A DNA stretch of 41,570 nucleotides from Prochlorococcus sp. AG-449-O05. GTDB lineage: Bacteria > Cyanobacteriota > Cyanobacteriia > PCC-6307 > Cyanobiaceae. Position numbers and translations under genes: made by a program. Shown here one piece after another: positions 26,429 through 37,368 of the stretch. Positions within the stretch are counted from its first letter, which is position 1. The number at the start of each line of letters is the position of its first letter. The notes beneath the pieces are model-generated. The model ran no database searches and was not told the origin of the DNA. It saw only the letters and a program-made list of their open reading frames with translations. Location: contig QCQM01000005.1 in assembly GCA_003212195.1 (NCBI GenBank), positions 1 to 41,570 on the forward strand. The letters run 5' to 3'.

Positions 26429-26947
26429 ATGAGATTTCTAAGTTTTTTAAAATATTTTTTATGCATAACTTTTTCCTTCTTGGTTTTATCCTCTCCAGTT
26501 TTTGCTGGAGCAAATGTTGCTGTTAAGGGCGAAGGAGATGAAGTTCCAAGTTATGTAAGATCTAATATTACAGGATTTGATTTCCATGGAGAGGATCTTC
26601 ATTTGTCTTCTATAGCTGGAGCAGTTGCGAGAGATGCCGATTTTAGTGATGTTGATTTACATGGAACTACATTAACCCTATCTGATTTAAAAGGTTCTAA
26701 TTTAAATGGAATTGACCTGACCGATACTCTTTCTGATCGAGTTAATTTCCAAAAAACAGATCTTAGAAATGCTGTTTTGATAAATATGATCGCATCAGGC
26801 AGCAGTTTTGCAGGAGCTCAAATAGAAGGAGCAGATTTTTCTTATGCCATTCTTGATAGCGAAGATCAAAGAAATCTTTGTGAAATTGCTGATGGGATCA
26901 ATCCAACAACAGGTGTTTCAACAAGAGATAGTCTTGAGTGTAATTAG
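26429..26947 (+). CDS. exported pentapeptide-repeat protein
   Basis: Signal peptide; [30 protein letters not shown] repeats. Confidence 0.85.
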   Translation: MRFLSFLKYFLCITFSFLVLSSPVFAGANVAVKGEGDEVPSYVRSNITGFDFHGEDLHLSSIAGAVARDADFSDVDLHGTTLTLSDLKGSNLNGIDLTDTLSDRVNFQKTDLRNAVLINMIASGSSFAGAQIEGADFSYAILDSEDQRNLCEIADGINPTTGVSTRDSLECN

Positions 26948-26956
26948 AATTTAAAA

Positions 26957-27310
26957 TTATAAGTAAACTTTTTTCCCATTATTAAATTTATAAATTCTTT
27001 GTTCATCGTCTTGAAATATCATCTCACCATTTAATTTAGATTTCTTAAATTTTGAAAGTCTTGCTCTGTGTATATTGGATTTTCTATTTATATTTTCTTC
27101 GTTGTCATAAACCCCAATATAAATATTTATATTAGGATTTGAAAAGGTTTTTTCTTCCTCTCTTAAAAAAATTCTGTCAATATTTGTTTGTGTGCTCTGT
27201 AGTTTATTTTTGAATTTATCTAATTTTAAGTTTTTTGTTTTTTTAGAAATAATTTTTTTGTAACCCAAAAAAATAACTCCTAATATTAGAAAAACTAAAA
27301 ATATATTCAT
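26957..27310 (-). CDS. hypothetical single-TM protein
   Basis: 117-aa ORF, N-terminal TM. Confidence 0.5.
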   Translation of the reverse strand: MNIFLVFLILGVIFLGYKKIISKKTKNLKLDKFKNKLQSTQTNIDRIFLREEEKTFSNPNINIYIGVYDNEENINRKSNIHRARLSKFKKSKLNGEMIFQDDEQRIYKFNNGKKVYL

Positions 27311-27501
27311 TACTTAATTTTTATTTTTATATCTACGCCTAAGTTACTTTTAGTAGTTAATATTTCTTTTTTTATGATTCCATAGGTAAAAATTTTAGAT
27401 AAAGTTTTTAAAGAATTAAAAACTAAAAAAACAGTAAATAAAAAGAAAACAATAATGTTTTCTACAAGTAGATTTTTATTTTTATTATCTAGATTGCTCA
27501 T
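27310..27501 (-). CDS. hypothetical small membrane protein
   Basis: 63-aa ORF abutting the downstream minus-strand ORF. Confidence 0.45.
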   Translation of the reverse strand: MSNLDNKNKNLLVENIIVFFLFTVFLVFNSLKTLSKIFTYGIIKKEILTTKSNLGVDIKIKIK

Positions 27502-27517
27502 ATAAGTCTTAATTCAA

Positions 27518-28387
27518 TTATTTTTCATCACTATTTGCATATGGGCCGAAAAATTCACTGGCGTCTCTTCCCATTACTTTAGCAAGATTTAAACTTTTAT
27601 CTATATCCCATTTAGATGCCAATCCATAAAGAATACCAGCAGCAAAAGAATCGCCACATCCATAAGAATCAACCTTTAATTTTTTGTTTTTAAGAGCCTT
27701 ATATCTTCCTCCTGGAAATATTATGCCTCCCTTCTCCCCCTCGGTTTTAATAGTATATTTGGGTTTTAACGATAAATCAGAAAAAGAAAAAAATTCCCCT
27801 GGATCAAGATTACTGCCAATTAATCCATCTAAAAGGACATTCGATTTATTAATTGTATTTAATCCCACCCTTGGTGTTGTACAAAGTATTGAAGCTGATC
27901 TAGCCATTTTAAAAATTTCTGAATCAGATGCAGTAATAAAAATTCCGTCCATTTTTTTTAAAATGTTCCATTCTAACTTGTCTTTATGAGTTGGAGCTAA
28001 CCTTTCTCCAATAACTGTTATTGCTCTTTCACCTTGAGAGTCAATTAAACTAAATCCTCTTCTAGTAGGTTTATCACGCCAAGCCACATGCAGCTTAATT
28101 CCCATATTTGAGAGAATCTTGAAACACTTATCTCCATAATCATCATTACCTAATGAAGTAAAAAAATGTATTTGGTTTAAAGTTAAATCAGAAAGTATTT
28201 TCGCGATAATAGATCCACCACCAGCTGGAGACTCAAGAGACTTTTCAGAATGAGAAATAACTCCGTGTTTTGGTAATTGATCAACCTTTAAGAAATTCAT
28301 CCACTCGACATGGCCAACTACAGCAAAATTTAAATTTCCTTTTTTAAATTTATAGTCTTCAACTTTATTATTCATTTCAACAACCAT
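27518..28387 (-). CDS. PfkB-family sugar kinase
   Basis: GGGSIIAKILSDL, FTSLGNDDYGDKC, KVDSYGCGDSFAAGILYGLA. Confidence 0.88.
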   Translation of the reverse strand: MVVEMNNKVEDYKFKKGNLNFAVVGHVEWMNFLKVDQLPKHGVISHSEKSLESPAGGGSIIAKILSDLTLNQIHFFTSLGNDDYGDKCFKILSNMGIKLHVAWRDKPTRRGFSLIDSQGERAITVIGERLAPTHKDKLEWNILKKMDGIFITASDSEIFKMARSASILCTTPRVGLNTINKSNVLLDGLIGSNLDPGEFFSFSDLSLKPKYTIKTEGEKGGIIFPGGRYKALKNKKLKVDSYGCGDSFAAGILYGLASKWDIDKSLNLAKVMGRDASEFFGPYANSDEK

Positions 28388-28428
28388 AAGCTTTTAAATA
28401 CTATTATTAAAAGAAATATTTTTGACAA

Positions 28429-28797
28429 GTGAATTCATTTAAAATTTTAAAAGATAATAAACAGATACTATCTTATCTTTACCTTTTTCTATCAATTTTG
28501 GGTGCTGTCCTGCCAATGATGGCAAATTTCGAATTTGCTAGGGAATATGGAAACAGCTTTGATATAAAAAACTTCATTTCTTTAGCAAATGCCAACCCTG
28601 CAGCTCAGTCAATTTCTAGAGACTTATTAGTAGGTGCAAGTGCAATTTTTATATGGATAGTAAATGAATCAAAAAAATTGAAGATGAAGAATATGTGGGT
28701 TGTTTACATTGGAACTTTTCTTATTGCATTTGCATTCTCAGCACCTTTTTTCTTATTTCTAAGAGAGAGAAGAATTATTGAATTAGAAAAAATTTAA
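28429..28797 (+). CDS. DUF2834-like membrane protein
   Basis: GTG start; YLFLSILGAVLPMMANFEFAREYG, DLLVGASAIFIWIVNESKKL. Confidence 0.7.
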   Translation: MNSFKILKDNKQILSYLYLFLSILGAVLPMMANFEFAREYGNSFDIKNFISLANANPAAQSISRDLLVGASAIFIWIVNESKKLKMKNMWVVYIGTFLIAFAFSAPFFLFLRERRIIELEKI

Positions 28798-28812
28798 ATT
28801 TTTAAAGATTAA

Positions 28813-30042
28813 TTAAAATAATCTCTTAAATAGGATTGCAAAAATTATAAAGCAAGCAAATGAAATAGATAGCCAGATTCCTGAAGCATAACCAAATAGA
28901 TCTAATATTCGTCCGGAAATAAATGGTCCAAAAAAATAACCCATAGCGAAACATTGTGATAATAGTGCAAGTGCAAAACCTTTTTTGTTTGAAGGTGCTA
29001 TTCTGAAAACGATATCTGTTGATGTTGGAAGAAATGAAGCAGTCCCTAAACTTACTAATATCAATGAAAAAGAAATCAAATAAAAAGCTGTGATATTTAA
29101 ATAACTAGAAATAAATAATAAAAATGAAGCGAAAGAGAAATTTAGCAAACTAAATTTCAACCCAAATAATCTCCCTTTTTTTGATATCCAAGATCCAATA
29201 GGCCATTGTAAAAACAACAATAAAATTAACTGAATTGAAATTATGAGACTAATAATTTCTTTGCTTAATGCATTGCGATATACTCCACCTTTGACAAGGT
29301 CCAGAGGCAAAGTTACTTGAATAAGAGCTAAAGAGGTAGTTATTAATAAAATAGATAAAATAATTATTGTTGAATTTTTATTCCATTTCAATTGTCTCTG
29401 ATTGATTGGATCTTCAAGTTTTTTTTGGAAATTTTCTAAGTTTCTTTTAATAGAAGAACTATTTCTAGATATTAAATATGTGATAACTAACATGCAAAAT
29501 ATATCATTAATAAAAATTGATTTTGAGTACAAAAAATTGGTCATATAACCCCCTAAGAATACCCCTAGAAATATTCCTAAAGCCTCCGAACTTCTTACAA
29601 GAGCATAAGCTTTGCGTGTTTCGATAGGATGGCAAAAATAGGGCACCCCAAACTCGGCAGCAGGCCAATATATTCCTGCAGCAGCACCAACAAGTGATTG
29701 TCCAATTATGTACAAAAAAGTATCTCTTGAAAAGATGAGGCATAAACTAGCGGCAATACTTAGTATTGAAGAAGTAACTATTGGAAATTGTATTTTCCCT
29801 GTTTTATTAAGATAATTACCTGTAAAGAGTCTTGTTACGGTTCCAATTATTGCTGAAATGGTAAACCCCAAGCCAATATCAGTTGCCGATAATCCTAAGT
29901 TATTAAAAATAAGTGATGTTAAATAAATAACACCTCCTGCTCCAAATGCAGCATAAAATCTTATCTTGGTTATTAACCTCAAATGATATGGAAATTGAAA
30001 CCACCAATTTTTGCTAATTTTTAAACTATTTGGACTAATCAC
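28813..30042 (-). CDS. MFS transporter
   Basis: Around 12 hydrophobic segments; GNYLNKTGK, AAAGIYWPAAE, MGYFFGPFISGRILDLFG. Confidence 0.88.
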   Translation of the reverse strand: MISPNSLKISKNWWFQFPYHLRLITKIRFYAAFGAGGVIYLTSLIFNNLGLSATDIGLGFTISAIIGTVTRLFTGNYLNKTGKIQFPIVTSSILSIAASLCLIFSRDTFLYIIGQSLVGAAAGIYWPAAEFGVPYFCHPIETRKAYALVRSSEALGIFLGVFLGGYMTNFLYSKSIFINDIFCMLVITYLISRNSSSIKRNLENFQKKLEDPINQRQLKWNKNSTIIILSILLITTSLALIQVTLPLDLVKGGVYRNALSKEIISLIISIQLILLLFLQWPIGSWISKKGRLFGLKFSLLNFSFASFLLFISSYLNITAFYLISFSLILVSLGTASFLPTSTDIVFRIAPSNKKGFALALLSQCFAMGYFFGPFISGRILDLFGYASGIWLSISFACFIIFAILFKRLF

Positions 30043-30044
30043 AA

Positions 30045-31595
30045 GTGAAATACATTTTTATAATTTTTTTTAGTTTTTGTGGTTTATTTTTTAATAATGG
30101 TTTAAAGGCTGCAGAAAAAATAAATATTAATTTTGAAGAGATGGAAATCCCTCTTACTATAGAACAATTATCAAAATTAGAAAAATACAAAGATAATTCA
30201 ACAGAATTAATAGATTGGTTAAAAAAAAATGGATTAATAAGATTTTTTGAATTATCAAAATTTTTAGAATTTCCAGTTTTCAAGGAAGAGGGATTAAATA
30301 GAGAAATATTAAGAAGTTGGATAGGGCGTAAAATTCTTACAGAGTTAAGCAAAACCATTAAAGTTCCAAATGATAATAATGGAACAGAAATTTACAACAC
30401 TATAGAAAAATTATTAGATCAAAAAAAAGAAGTTTCAACTTTAGAAATCATAAAGGCATTACCATCACAAGAAATTTCACTAGATATTGACAATTTAATT
30501 TTAATAATTTCATCTTGGAAAAATGAATTATCAATGCAACAAGAACTTTTATCCAAATTAAATAAACTTAAAAGAACGAACCAAAATGCCTTTAAAAATA
30601 CTGAAAAAAAATCAAATCAAGAACTAATAAAAATTGATAAAAAAATTTATGCTCCTCACAGACTGAAACCTTTTGATATTGAAATATGGAAAAGTAATAA
30701 AACAAATGATGATAAAGAACTGATAATTTTTATGCCAGGACTTGGAGGCGAAATTAATAACTTTAAATGGATAGCCAACAAATTGGCTAGAAGAGGTTGG
30801 CCAATATTATTTATAGATCATAGAGGGAGCAATTTGGAATCATTCATAAAGGTACTCGAAGGTAAGGAAAAAATACCAGGAAGTGCAGACTTTTTCTTAT
30901 ATAGAATTAAAGATTTAGATGCTGTATTAAAAGCTCATGAAAATGGAGATTTTGGTTTACCTAATGATTCTTATATTTTAATGGGACATTCACTTGGAGC
31001 TTTAATAGCACTTTTATATGAAGGCAATAAACCTATTAATCAACTTGAGGAAAGATGTGATTTGGCATTAAAAGATTTTGCAGTAACGAATTTATCAAAA
31101 CTACTACAATGTCAATTAAGCGAAATTCCATTCTCTAAGAAGAATAATGCTAATAAGGCAAGTGCAATAATAGGATTTAATTCATTTGGCAGTTTAGTAT
31201 GGCCAAAAGAAAATAGTACGGGCATAAAGACTCCAACTCTTCTAATAGGTGGTACGTATGACCTTATTACACCATTAATGAATGAACAATTTAAAGTTTT
31301 TTCTGCTTTAAATAATCCATCAAATAGATTTCTAATTATTGAAGGGGCAAGTCATTTCTCTCCAATTAGAATTAATAAAAGCTATGAAGAAAATGATGAC
31401 GTCTTCAAAATAAGTAAATCTTTTATTGGTTCAGAGCCAATATTAGTACAAGATTTATCTGCGAAATTTATAGTTGAATTTTTAAAAAATATTAAAGACC
31501 AAAAGATCCCCAAAGTACTTAAAAACCAAAGAGATTTGGGACTTGATTTTCATCTTTTAGATCTTGAAACAATAAAAGAAATTTCCGAAAATTAG
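30045..31595 (+). CDS. alpha/beta hydrolase with N-terminal DUF1400-like region
   Basis: IFMPGLGGEINNFKWIANKLARRGWPILFIDHRGS, LMGHSLGALIALLYEG. Confidence 0.82.
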   Translation: MKYIFIIFFSFCGLFFNNGLKAAEKININFEEMEIPLTIEQLSKLEKYKDNSTELIDWLKKNGLIRFFELSKFLEFPVFKEEGLNREILRSWIGRKILTELSKTIKVPNDNNGTEIYNTIEKLLDQKKEVSTLEIIKALPSQEISLDIDNLILIISSWKNELSMQQELLSKLNKLKRTNQNAFKNTEKKSNQELIKIDKKIYAPHRLKPFDIEIWKSNKTNDDKELIIFMPGLGGEINNFKWIANKLARRGWPILFIDHRGSNLESFIKVLEGKEKIPGSADFFLYRIKDLDAVLKAHENGDFGLPNDSYILMGHSLGALIALLYEGNKPINQLEERCDLALKDFAVTNLSKLLQCQLSEIPFSKKNNANKASAIIGFNSFGSLVWPKENSTGIKTPTLLIGGTYDLITPLMNEQFKVFSALNNPSNRFLIIEGASHFSPIRINKSYEENDDVFKISKSFIGSEPILVQDLSAKFIVEFLKNIKDQKIPKVLKNQRDLGLDFHLLDLETIKEISEN

Positions 31596-32614
31596 TACTC
31601 TATTCGTGGATCTAAATATGAGATAAGGATATCCACGAATAGATTTATAGATACTATGAGCATAGAGGTAAAAATTACAATTCCTTGAACTAGGGTATAG
31701 TCTCTTTGAGAAATAGCTTCATGTAATCTTAAAGCTATACCTGGCCATGAAAAAGTTACCTCGAACAATAGAGCACCGCCTGCTAATGAGGCCATAGTCA
31801 AGCCAGAAATAGTGACAATTGGCAGTAGAGCATTTGGCAATGCGTGGTTTAAAAATATTTTTTTCCTTGATATTCCTCTACATATAGCTGCATTTACATA
31901 ATCACTTTTTAATGTCTTATCCAAATTTACTCTTAATGAGCGGCTGAATATACCACTTAATAAAAAGCCAAGGGTAATCGAAGGAAGCGCGAGATGATAA
32001 AGACTATCTTTCAAAGCAATAATATTATTTGAAAGAATACTATCTAAAACTAGAAAACCTGTTATTTGAGGTTGTTGCTGAAATATTGGAAATCTTCCTC
32101 CAATTGGAGAAATGTTAAAGAATACAGAAAATAATAATTGCGCTAACATTGCACCCCAAAAAGGAGGGATCGCATATGTAGCAATTCCTAATATTCTCGC
32201 AATATAATCAGTCTTTCTCCCTCTATTTCTTAAGCCAATTAATCCCAATGGGAAACCTATTACTGAGGCACTTAATATTGAAAAAAATCCAAGCTCAAGA
32301 CTTGCAGGCAATGACTTAATAATAATATTTAATACTGGCTCTTGGGTACTAAGAGATTGGCCAAAATCTAAGTTCAATATATTTTTAATATATGAAAAAT
32401 ATTGATTTATTAAAGGTTCATTTAGCCCCAATTTATTTCTTAGAAATTCCCTAGAGATCTCATCTGCTCCAGATCCAAGTATGGCATCGACAGGATCACC
32501 GGGAGCAATTCTTAATAAAATAAAAACCAATGAAGAAATTATCCATAACATTATAGGTATTAATGAAATTTTTAATAAGGAATAATTTAGTAGTTTATTT
32601 AAATTTCTACTCAT
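31592..32614 (-). CDS. peptide/nickel-type ABC transporter permease (DppB/OppB family)
   Basis: RIAPGDPVDAILG, LGLNEPLINQYFSYI, SGIFSRSLRVNLDKTLKSDYVNAAICRGIS. Confidence 0.9.
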   Translation of the reverse strand: MSRNLNKLLNYSLLKISLIPIMLWIISSLVFILLRIAPGDPVDAILGSGADEISREFLRNKLGLNEPLINQYFSYIKNILNLDFGQSLSTQEPVLNIIIKSLPASLELGFFSILSASVIGFPLGLIGLRNRGRKTDYIARILGIATYAIPPFWGAMLAQLLFSVFFNISPIGGRFPIFQQQPQITGFLVLDSILSNNIIALKDSLYHLALPSITLGFLLSGIFSRSLRVNLDKTLKSDYVNAAICRGISRKKIFLNHALPNALLPIVTISGLTMASLAGGALLFEVTFSWPGIALRLHEAISQRDYTLVQGIVIFTSMLIVSINLFVDILISYLDPRIEY

Positions 32615-34178
32615 TAATCAGCTCAAGATCACTCAATGAAATTATTCCTGCACCATTAAAAATAGGTTTTGATATTTTATTTTGAGACCATGCTTTTTGA
32701 GAGGATATCCAAATAGGAATATAAGGTATTGAACTTGCTGCTATTTTTTCAATTTCAACAAGTTTTTCTAATCTTTTAATTCCACTTATTTTTTCACTCT
32801 CAAGAAATAAACTTTCCACTTTATTTGATGCCCAAAAACTACCGCTGTAAACTGATTCTCCTTTTTTACATATGCCATCAACTATTTCACTACAACTTAA
32901 AAGAGGGGTAAGATAGGCCTCTGGATCTGAATAAGCCCCAGTCCAATCGAGAAGAACTGCAGTATAGATTCCCAAACTTAGATTTTTATAAATAGTTGTA
33001 GATTCAACCCCATTAAGTTCAATATCAATACAATCTTTCAAAGAACTTTTAATTTCTTCTTGCCATGTCAGAGCAATAAGCTTGTCAGCTGGTACATTGG
33101 ATCTATAAGTAAGAGGTATTTTTAGAATATTTCCATTGCAATAATTTTCTTTTTGCAATAATTTTCTCGCTTCTAAATAATCATATTTAGGCCACAGTTC
33201 TTGATTATCTTTTTTTAATATCGGAGGAATAATTGATCTAGATGGCTTCCTTAATCCATAACTGACTTTCTCACTAATCAATTTTCTATTAATACTTTTT
33301 GCTAAAGCCAGTCTTAAATTTAAGTTATTTAAGGGATAAGAACTAGTTTTAAGGCTTATAAAACTTAATTCAGTGAAAGGGCTATTTCCTTCATTAAACT
33401 GTTTATTTTTGCTTAAATTATTTAAACTTTTTCTCTGACTATCATCAATTGAATTTGATAAGAGCACATCAATTTGTTTACTTTTTAAAGCTCCAAAAAG
33501 AGAAGATGAATTTGAATATCCCACAAAATTAACTCCCTTATTTAATGGCTTTTCACCCCAATAATTCAAATATGGATCAATTGATTGAACTTCATTAGAA
33601 AAACTATTCAGGACATACTTGCCAGTACCAACAAATTTGTCATTTAGAAACTTATCAGAATATTCTTTGTAAAATGTAGGCGATATTGGAGTTAAATTTA
33701 CTGATGTGAGCAAACCATTTAAAGAACTTGATGGTTTATTCAAATTTATTATGACTGAATATTCACTTGGCGTTTCTATTGATTTAATCTTATTTCCTAA
33801 AATATAATTCATTGTTCCAATTCTTTTGAATCTATCAAAGGTAAACTTCATAGCATTTGAGTTAAATTCAGTTCCATCATGAAAAAAAACATTCTTTCTT
33901 AAATTGATAGTTATTTGAAGTCTATCTTTTGAAATAATTGGCATCCCCGAGGCCAATTCAGGTATTAATTCTCCGTTTGAACTTAATTCATATAATGTGT
34001 CTCCAAGAGAACTGATTAGTTGAATTGCTTTAAGAGTATTTGCTCTAGCTGGATCTAAAGATTCAATTTTTCCAGAACTGGCTACTATGATTTTTTTAGA
34101 TATTCTTTTTGAGGCGCAAGAGTTCTGTAAAAAAGAAATTAAAATAATAAAAATTGATAAAACAACTTTTTTTTTCAT
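32607..34178 (-). CDS. peptide/nickel-type ABC substrate-binding lipoprotein (SBP_bac_5)
   Basis: Lipobox-like LQNSCAS; LDPARANTLKAIQL, NLRKNVFFHDGTEFNSNAMKFTFDR. Confidence 0.9.
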   Translation of the reverse strand: MKKKVVLSIFIILISFLQNSCASKRISKKIIVASSGKIESLDPARANTLKAIQLISSLGDTLYELSSNGELIPELASGMPIISKDRLQITINLRKNVFFHDGTEFNSNAMKFTFDRFKRIGTMNYILGNKIKSIETPSEYSVIINLNKPSSSLNGLLTSVNLTPISPTFYKEYSDKFLNDKFVGTGKYVLNSFSNEVQSIDPYLNYWGEKPLNKGVNFVGYSNSSSLFGALKSKQIDVLLSNSIDDSQRKSLNNLSKNKQFNEGNSPFTELSFISLKTSSYPLNNLNLRLALAKSINRKLISEKVSYGLRKPSRSIIPPILKKDNQELWPKYDYLEARKLLQKENYCNGNILKIPLTYRSNVPADKLIALTWQEEIKSSLKDCIDIELNGVESTTIYKNLSLGIYTAVLLDWTGAYSDPEAYLTPLLSCSEIVDGICKKGESVYSGSFWASNKVESLFLESEKISGIKRLEKLVEIEKIAASSIPYIPIWISSQKAWSQNKISKPIFNGAGIISLSDLELINE

Positions 34179-34180
34179 AT

Positions 34181-34468
34181 TTAATAATTACTTAATTTTT
34201 CTGAAGAATTATTTGAGCAGAAAATTTGTAAGGTTATTTGACTTATTTCTAAAGCAAATGTTTTTTTTGAATTATAAGCAAAAGGCCACTCCCTCACCCA
34301 ACAAATTTCTTTAGTTATATTTAAACCAATTACTTGAAAAGTCTTATGGCTATTTTTAATTTTTACACAAGCACCTTTATAAAGGTTTTCAGAAAAAATT
34401 AAATTACTATTTTCATTATTATTATCTAGTAGTTTTGAATGAATCATTAAGGCACTAAAACCAAACAC
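34181..34468 (-). CDS. hypothetical protein
   Basis: 95-aa ORF between hom and SBP, 2-nt gap to SBP. Confidence 0.55.
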   Translation of the reverse strand: MFGFSALMIHSKLLDNNNENSNLIFSENLYKGACVKIKNSHKTFQVIGLNITKEICWVREWPFAYNSKKTFALEISQITLQIFCSNNSSEKLSNY

Positions 34469-34517
34469 TTACTTTCTTCGGTTTACCAAGCTATAAAGAA
34501 ATTTGCAAACTATTTTC

Positions 34518-35819
34518 TTAAATACAACTTAATTGACTTGCAATAATTTTGACTTCATTTAACGAATTTATTTCATCTTTCGATCTCTCAAAATCTCCAT
34601 TATTCACCTCATGAGTAATAACGACAATTTCAGCTTTGTCCTCACTTGCATCTAATTGAACAATTGACTCTATTGATACATTATTCTTTCCAAAAATATC
34701 TCCAATCTTTCCTATGACACCTGGGCTATCAAGACAAATAATTCTAAGGTAATTTTTTTTATTTATTTGTGAAGATTCGATTATATGACAGTTTCTCCAG
34801 AAATAAAAAGATAATAATGGATCGATTGAATTATTATTTTTTACTGAGGCTGCATGCAAATTTAATATATCTGATACTACTGATGCAGCAGTCGGGCCAC
34901 TCCCTGCACCTGGTCCATATAACATTATCTCACCAAGAGGATCAGCCTCTATCAATAAGGCATTATTAACTCCCTCAACTGTTGCCAATGGATGAGATTT
35001 TGGAATTAAAGAAGGTCCTACCCAAATATTCAAAGCGAGTGAATCATTACTATTAATTTGTCCCCTTTCGGAGAGCGCTAAAAGTTTTATTTCAAACCCT
35101 AATTTATTGGCATATTCGATGTCCTTTAGATTAATTTTACTAATGCCCTCAGAATGAATCTCCTCTCTTTTAATTTTCCCTCCAAATGCAAGTTCACTAA
35201 GAATTGAAATCTTATCAGCTGCATCATGACCCTCAACATCTGCAGTTGGATCAAATTCTGCATATCCAAGGCTTTGGGCCAATTTTAAGGTCTCCTCGTA
35301 ATCAGCTTTTTCATTTGTCATCTTCGAAAGAATAAAATTTGTTGTGCCATTTATTATCCCAACCATTTTTTTTATGCTGTTACTTTTTAATGATCTTTTT
35401 AAGGGTTCAATTATAGGAATTCCCCCGCAAACTGCCGCCTCTGACAATATATAAACTCCTTCTTTAGATGCAGTTTTATATATTTCTTCTCCATATCTTG
35501 CAATGACTGCTTTATTAGCTGTAACAACAGATTTTCCAAATTTTAATGATTGCAGAATAATATCTTTCGCTAAATCAACTCCACCCATTACTTCAACAAT
35601 TACATCAATGGAGGGGTCATTAATTAATTTAAATGGATCATCAGTTAATAAATTATTATCTAGCTCAATATCCCTTTTTTTATTAAGATCTTTAACTGCT
35701 ATTTTTGAAATTTCTATTTCTTTTAGAATTGGATGTGAATCAACTTCAGAAGTTAATATTTTATAAATCCCTGAACCCACAGTTCCAAAACCTACAATCC
35801 CAATTTTGCATTTTCTCAT
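34518..35819 (-). CDS. hom: homoserine dehydrogenase
   Basis: GFGTVGSGIYKIL, VTANKAVIARYGEEIY, GIINGTTNFILSKM, DPTADVEGHDAADK, ACT domain. Confidence 0.96.
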   Translation of the reverse strand: MRKCKIGIVGFGTVGSGIYKILTSEVDSHPILKEIEISKIAVKDLNKKRDIELDNNLLTDDPFKLINDPSIDVIVEVMGGVDLAKDIILQSLKFGKSVVTANKAVIARYGEEIYKTASKEGVYILSEAAVCGGIPIIEPLKRSLKSNSIKKMVGIINGTTNFILSKMTNEKADYEETLKLAQSLGYAEFDPTADVEGHDAADKISILSELAFGGKIKREEIHSEGISKINLKDIEYANKLGFEIKLLALSERGQINSNDSLALNIWVGPSLIPKSHPLATVEGVNNALLIEADPLGEIMLYGPGAGSGPTAASVVSDILNLHAASVKNNNSIDPLLSFYFWRNCHIIESSQINKKNYLRIICLDSPGVIGKIGDIFGKNNVSIESIVQLDASEDKAEIVVITHEVNNGDFERSKDEINSLNEVKIIASQLSCI

Positions 35820-35863
35820 TTTTTATTTCTTTTAACTTTGAATTTAATTTTATATTATTAGAC

Positions 35864-36283
35864 CTACAAAAATTCATTTGCTTGAGACTGCATTTTCAAT
35901 AATATGTTTAAAAAACCATTTGATCGTGAAGGAGTTAAGCTTGCTTTTAAACCAGTATCTTCAATAAATTTCTTATCTATCTTAACAACCTCATTTGGTG
36001 TTAATTCATTTAACCCAGTAATTAAAAATGCTAATAAACCCTTTGTTATTAGGGCATCAGAATATCCTTCCCAAAATAATTTACCTTCTTTAATATTTGC
36101 CTTAACAAAAACTTCTGAAACGCATCCTTTGACTTTATTTTCTTCAACAAGGATTTCATTATCTGGTTCTTTCAATTTTTTCCCTAACCACAAAATGTAT
36201 TCATATTTTCTTTTTGGATCTTCTGATTTCTTCAACTTTTCAACTAATCTTGATAAATTATTGTATTTTTCCTGATTTTCCAT
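35864..36283 (-). CDS. sufE: SufE family protein
   Basis: YEYILWLGKKLKEPD, VKGCVSEVFV, ALITKGLLAFLITG. Confidence 0.92.
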   Translation of the reverse strand: MENQEKYNNLSRLVEKLKKSEDPKRKYEYILWLGKKLKEPDNEILVEENKVKGCVSEVFVKANIKEGKLFWEGYSDALITKGLLAFLITGLNELTPNEVVKIDKKFIEDTGLKASLTPSRSNGFLNILLKMQSQANEFL

Positions 36284-36322
36284 TTTTAAAAACTATAAAT
36301 TAATCTCTTTATCAGTTTTCTA

Positions 36323-36880
36323 TTATACAAATATTTCTTTTTCTGTGATAAAACCTGATAAAGGAATATCCCAATCAGCCCTGGTTAATGGAATCCTACT
36401 TACACAATTGGAAGTTAATACTCCAATACATGGAAGATTTCTCCAATTATTATCTGTCCTTAATTTATCAAAATAACCTCCTCCATAACCTAATCTTGTT
36501 AAATTTTTATCTACAGAAAGACATGGAACAAAAATAATACTTATTTGGTTATAACTTAATGAGAAAGAGTTATTTGGACTTAGTATCCCCTCAGAATCTT
36601 TTGTGAGAGTTTTTTCATCCCATGGATAAAATAACAAATCTTTGTTTTTTTTACATCTAGGCAAAGCCAAAGAAACTTTTTCCTTAAGACTTCTAATATC
36701 TACTTCATTTCTTAGAGGCCAATATATTGCTATGTAACCAATATTCTTATATTCCTTAATAAATGAATCAACATATAATTTTACATTCTTTTCTACATTC
36801 TCTCTTTGATTTAGAGAAATCTCATCTCTAAGTTTTCTAAAGGTATGCCTCTCCAATTTCTTTTTTTCAGAAATAGTCAT
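36323..36880 (-). CDS. 5-formyltetrahydrofolate cyclo-ligase family
   Basis: IYWPLRNEVDIR, FVPCLSVDKNLTRLGYGGGYFDKL. Confidence 0.92.
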   Translation of the reverse strand: MTISEKKKLERHTFRKLRDEISLNQRENVEKNVKLYVDSFIKEYKNIGYIAIYWPLRNEVDIRSLKEKVSLALPRCKKNKDLLFYPWDEKTLTKDSEGILSPNNSFSLSYNQISIIFVPCLSVDKNLTRLGYGGGYFDKLRTDNNWRNLPCIGVLTSNCVSRIPLTRADWDIPLSGFITEKEIFV

Positions 36881-36889
36881 ATTGAATCT

Positions 36890-37363
36890 TCAGTTAATGC
36901 CATCTTCATTTAGTTTTGTGAGAGCTATGGCCAAGGCATCTGCTGAATCATCAGGTTTTGGAGGTTTTTTAAGTTCTAAGCTATTCATAACAGCATCAAG
37001 AACTTCTTTCTTAGATGCTTTTCCAGATCCAGCAATTGTTAATTTTATCTGAGCAGGAGAATATTCACTAACCTGTATTTTTTTTGAGGCCAATACCATC
37101 ATAATTACGCCTCTAGCCTGCACCACACTAATGGTAGTGCTTGATCTGTAAAAGAAAAATTTTTCTACCGCCGCTGATGTTGGATTCCAATGATTTATTA
37201 ATTCATTAAGATCTTTGAATATCTCATAAAGTCTATCTTCTTCTTTTTTATCTTTACCTGTCTCAATGACACCACAATCTAATAGTATTTTTTTTTCATT
37301 TTCTATTTCAATTATTCCATAACCAACTCTAGCTAATCCAGGATCAATCCCAATTATTCTCAC
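36890..37363 (-). CDS. ruvC: Holliday junction resolvase RuvC
   Basis: [50 protein letters not shown]. Confidence 0.96.
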   Translation of the reverse strand: MRIIGIDPGLARVGYGIIEIENEKKILLDCGVIETGKDKKEEDRLYEIFKDLNELINHWNPTSAAVEKFFFYRSSTTISVVQARGVIMMVLASKKIQVSEYSPAQIKLTIAGSGKASKKEVLDAVMNSLELKKPPKPDDSADALAIALTKLNEDGIN

Positions 37364-37368
37364 TGTAA

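Noticed and set aside
35904-36275. 123-aa plus ORF
   Set aside because: Antisense to sufE
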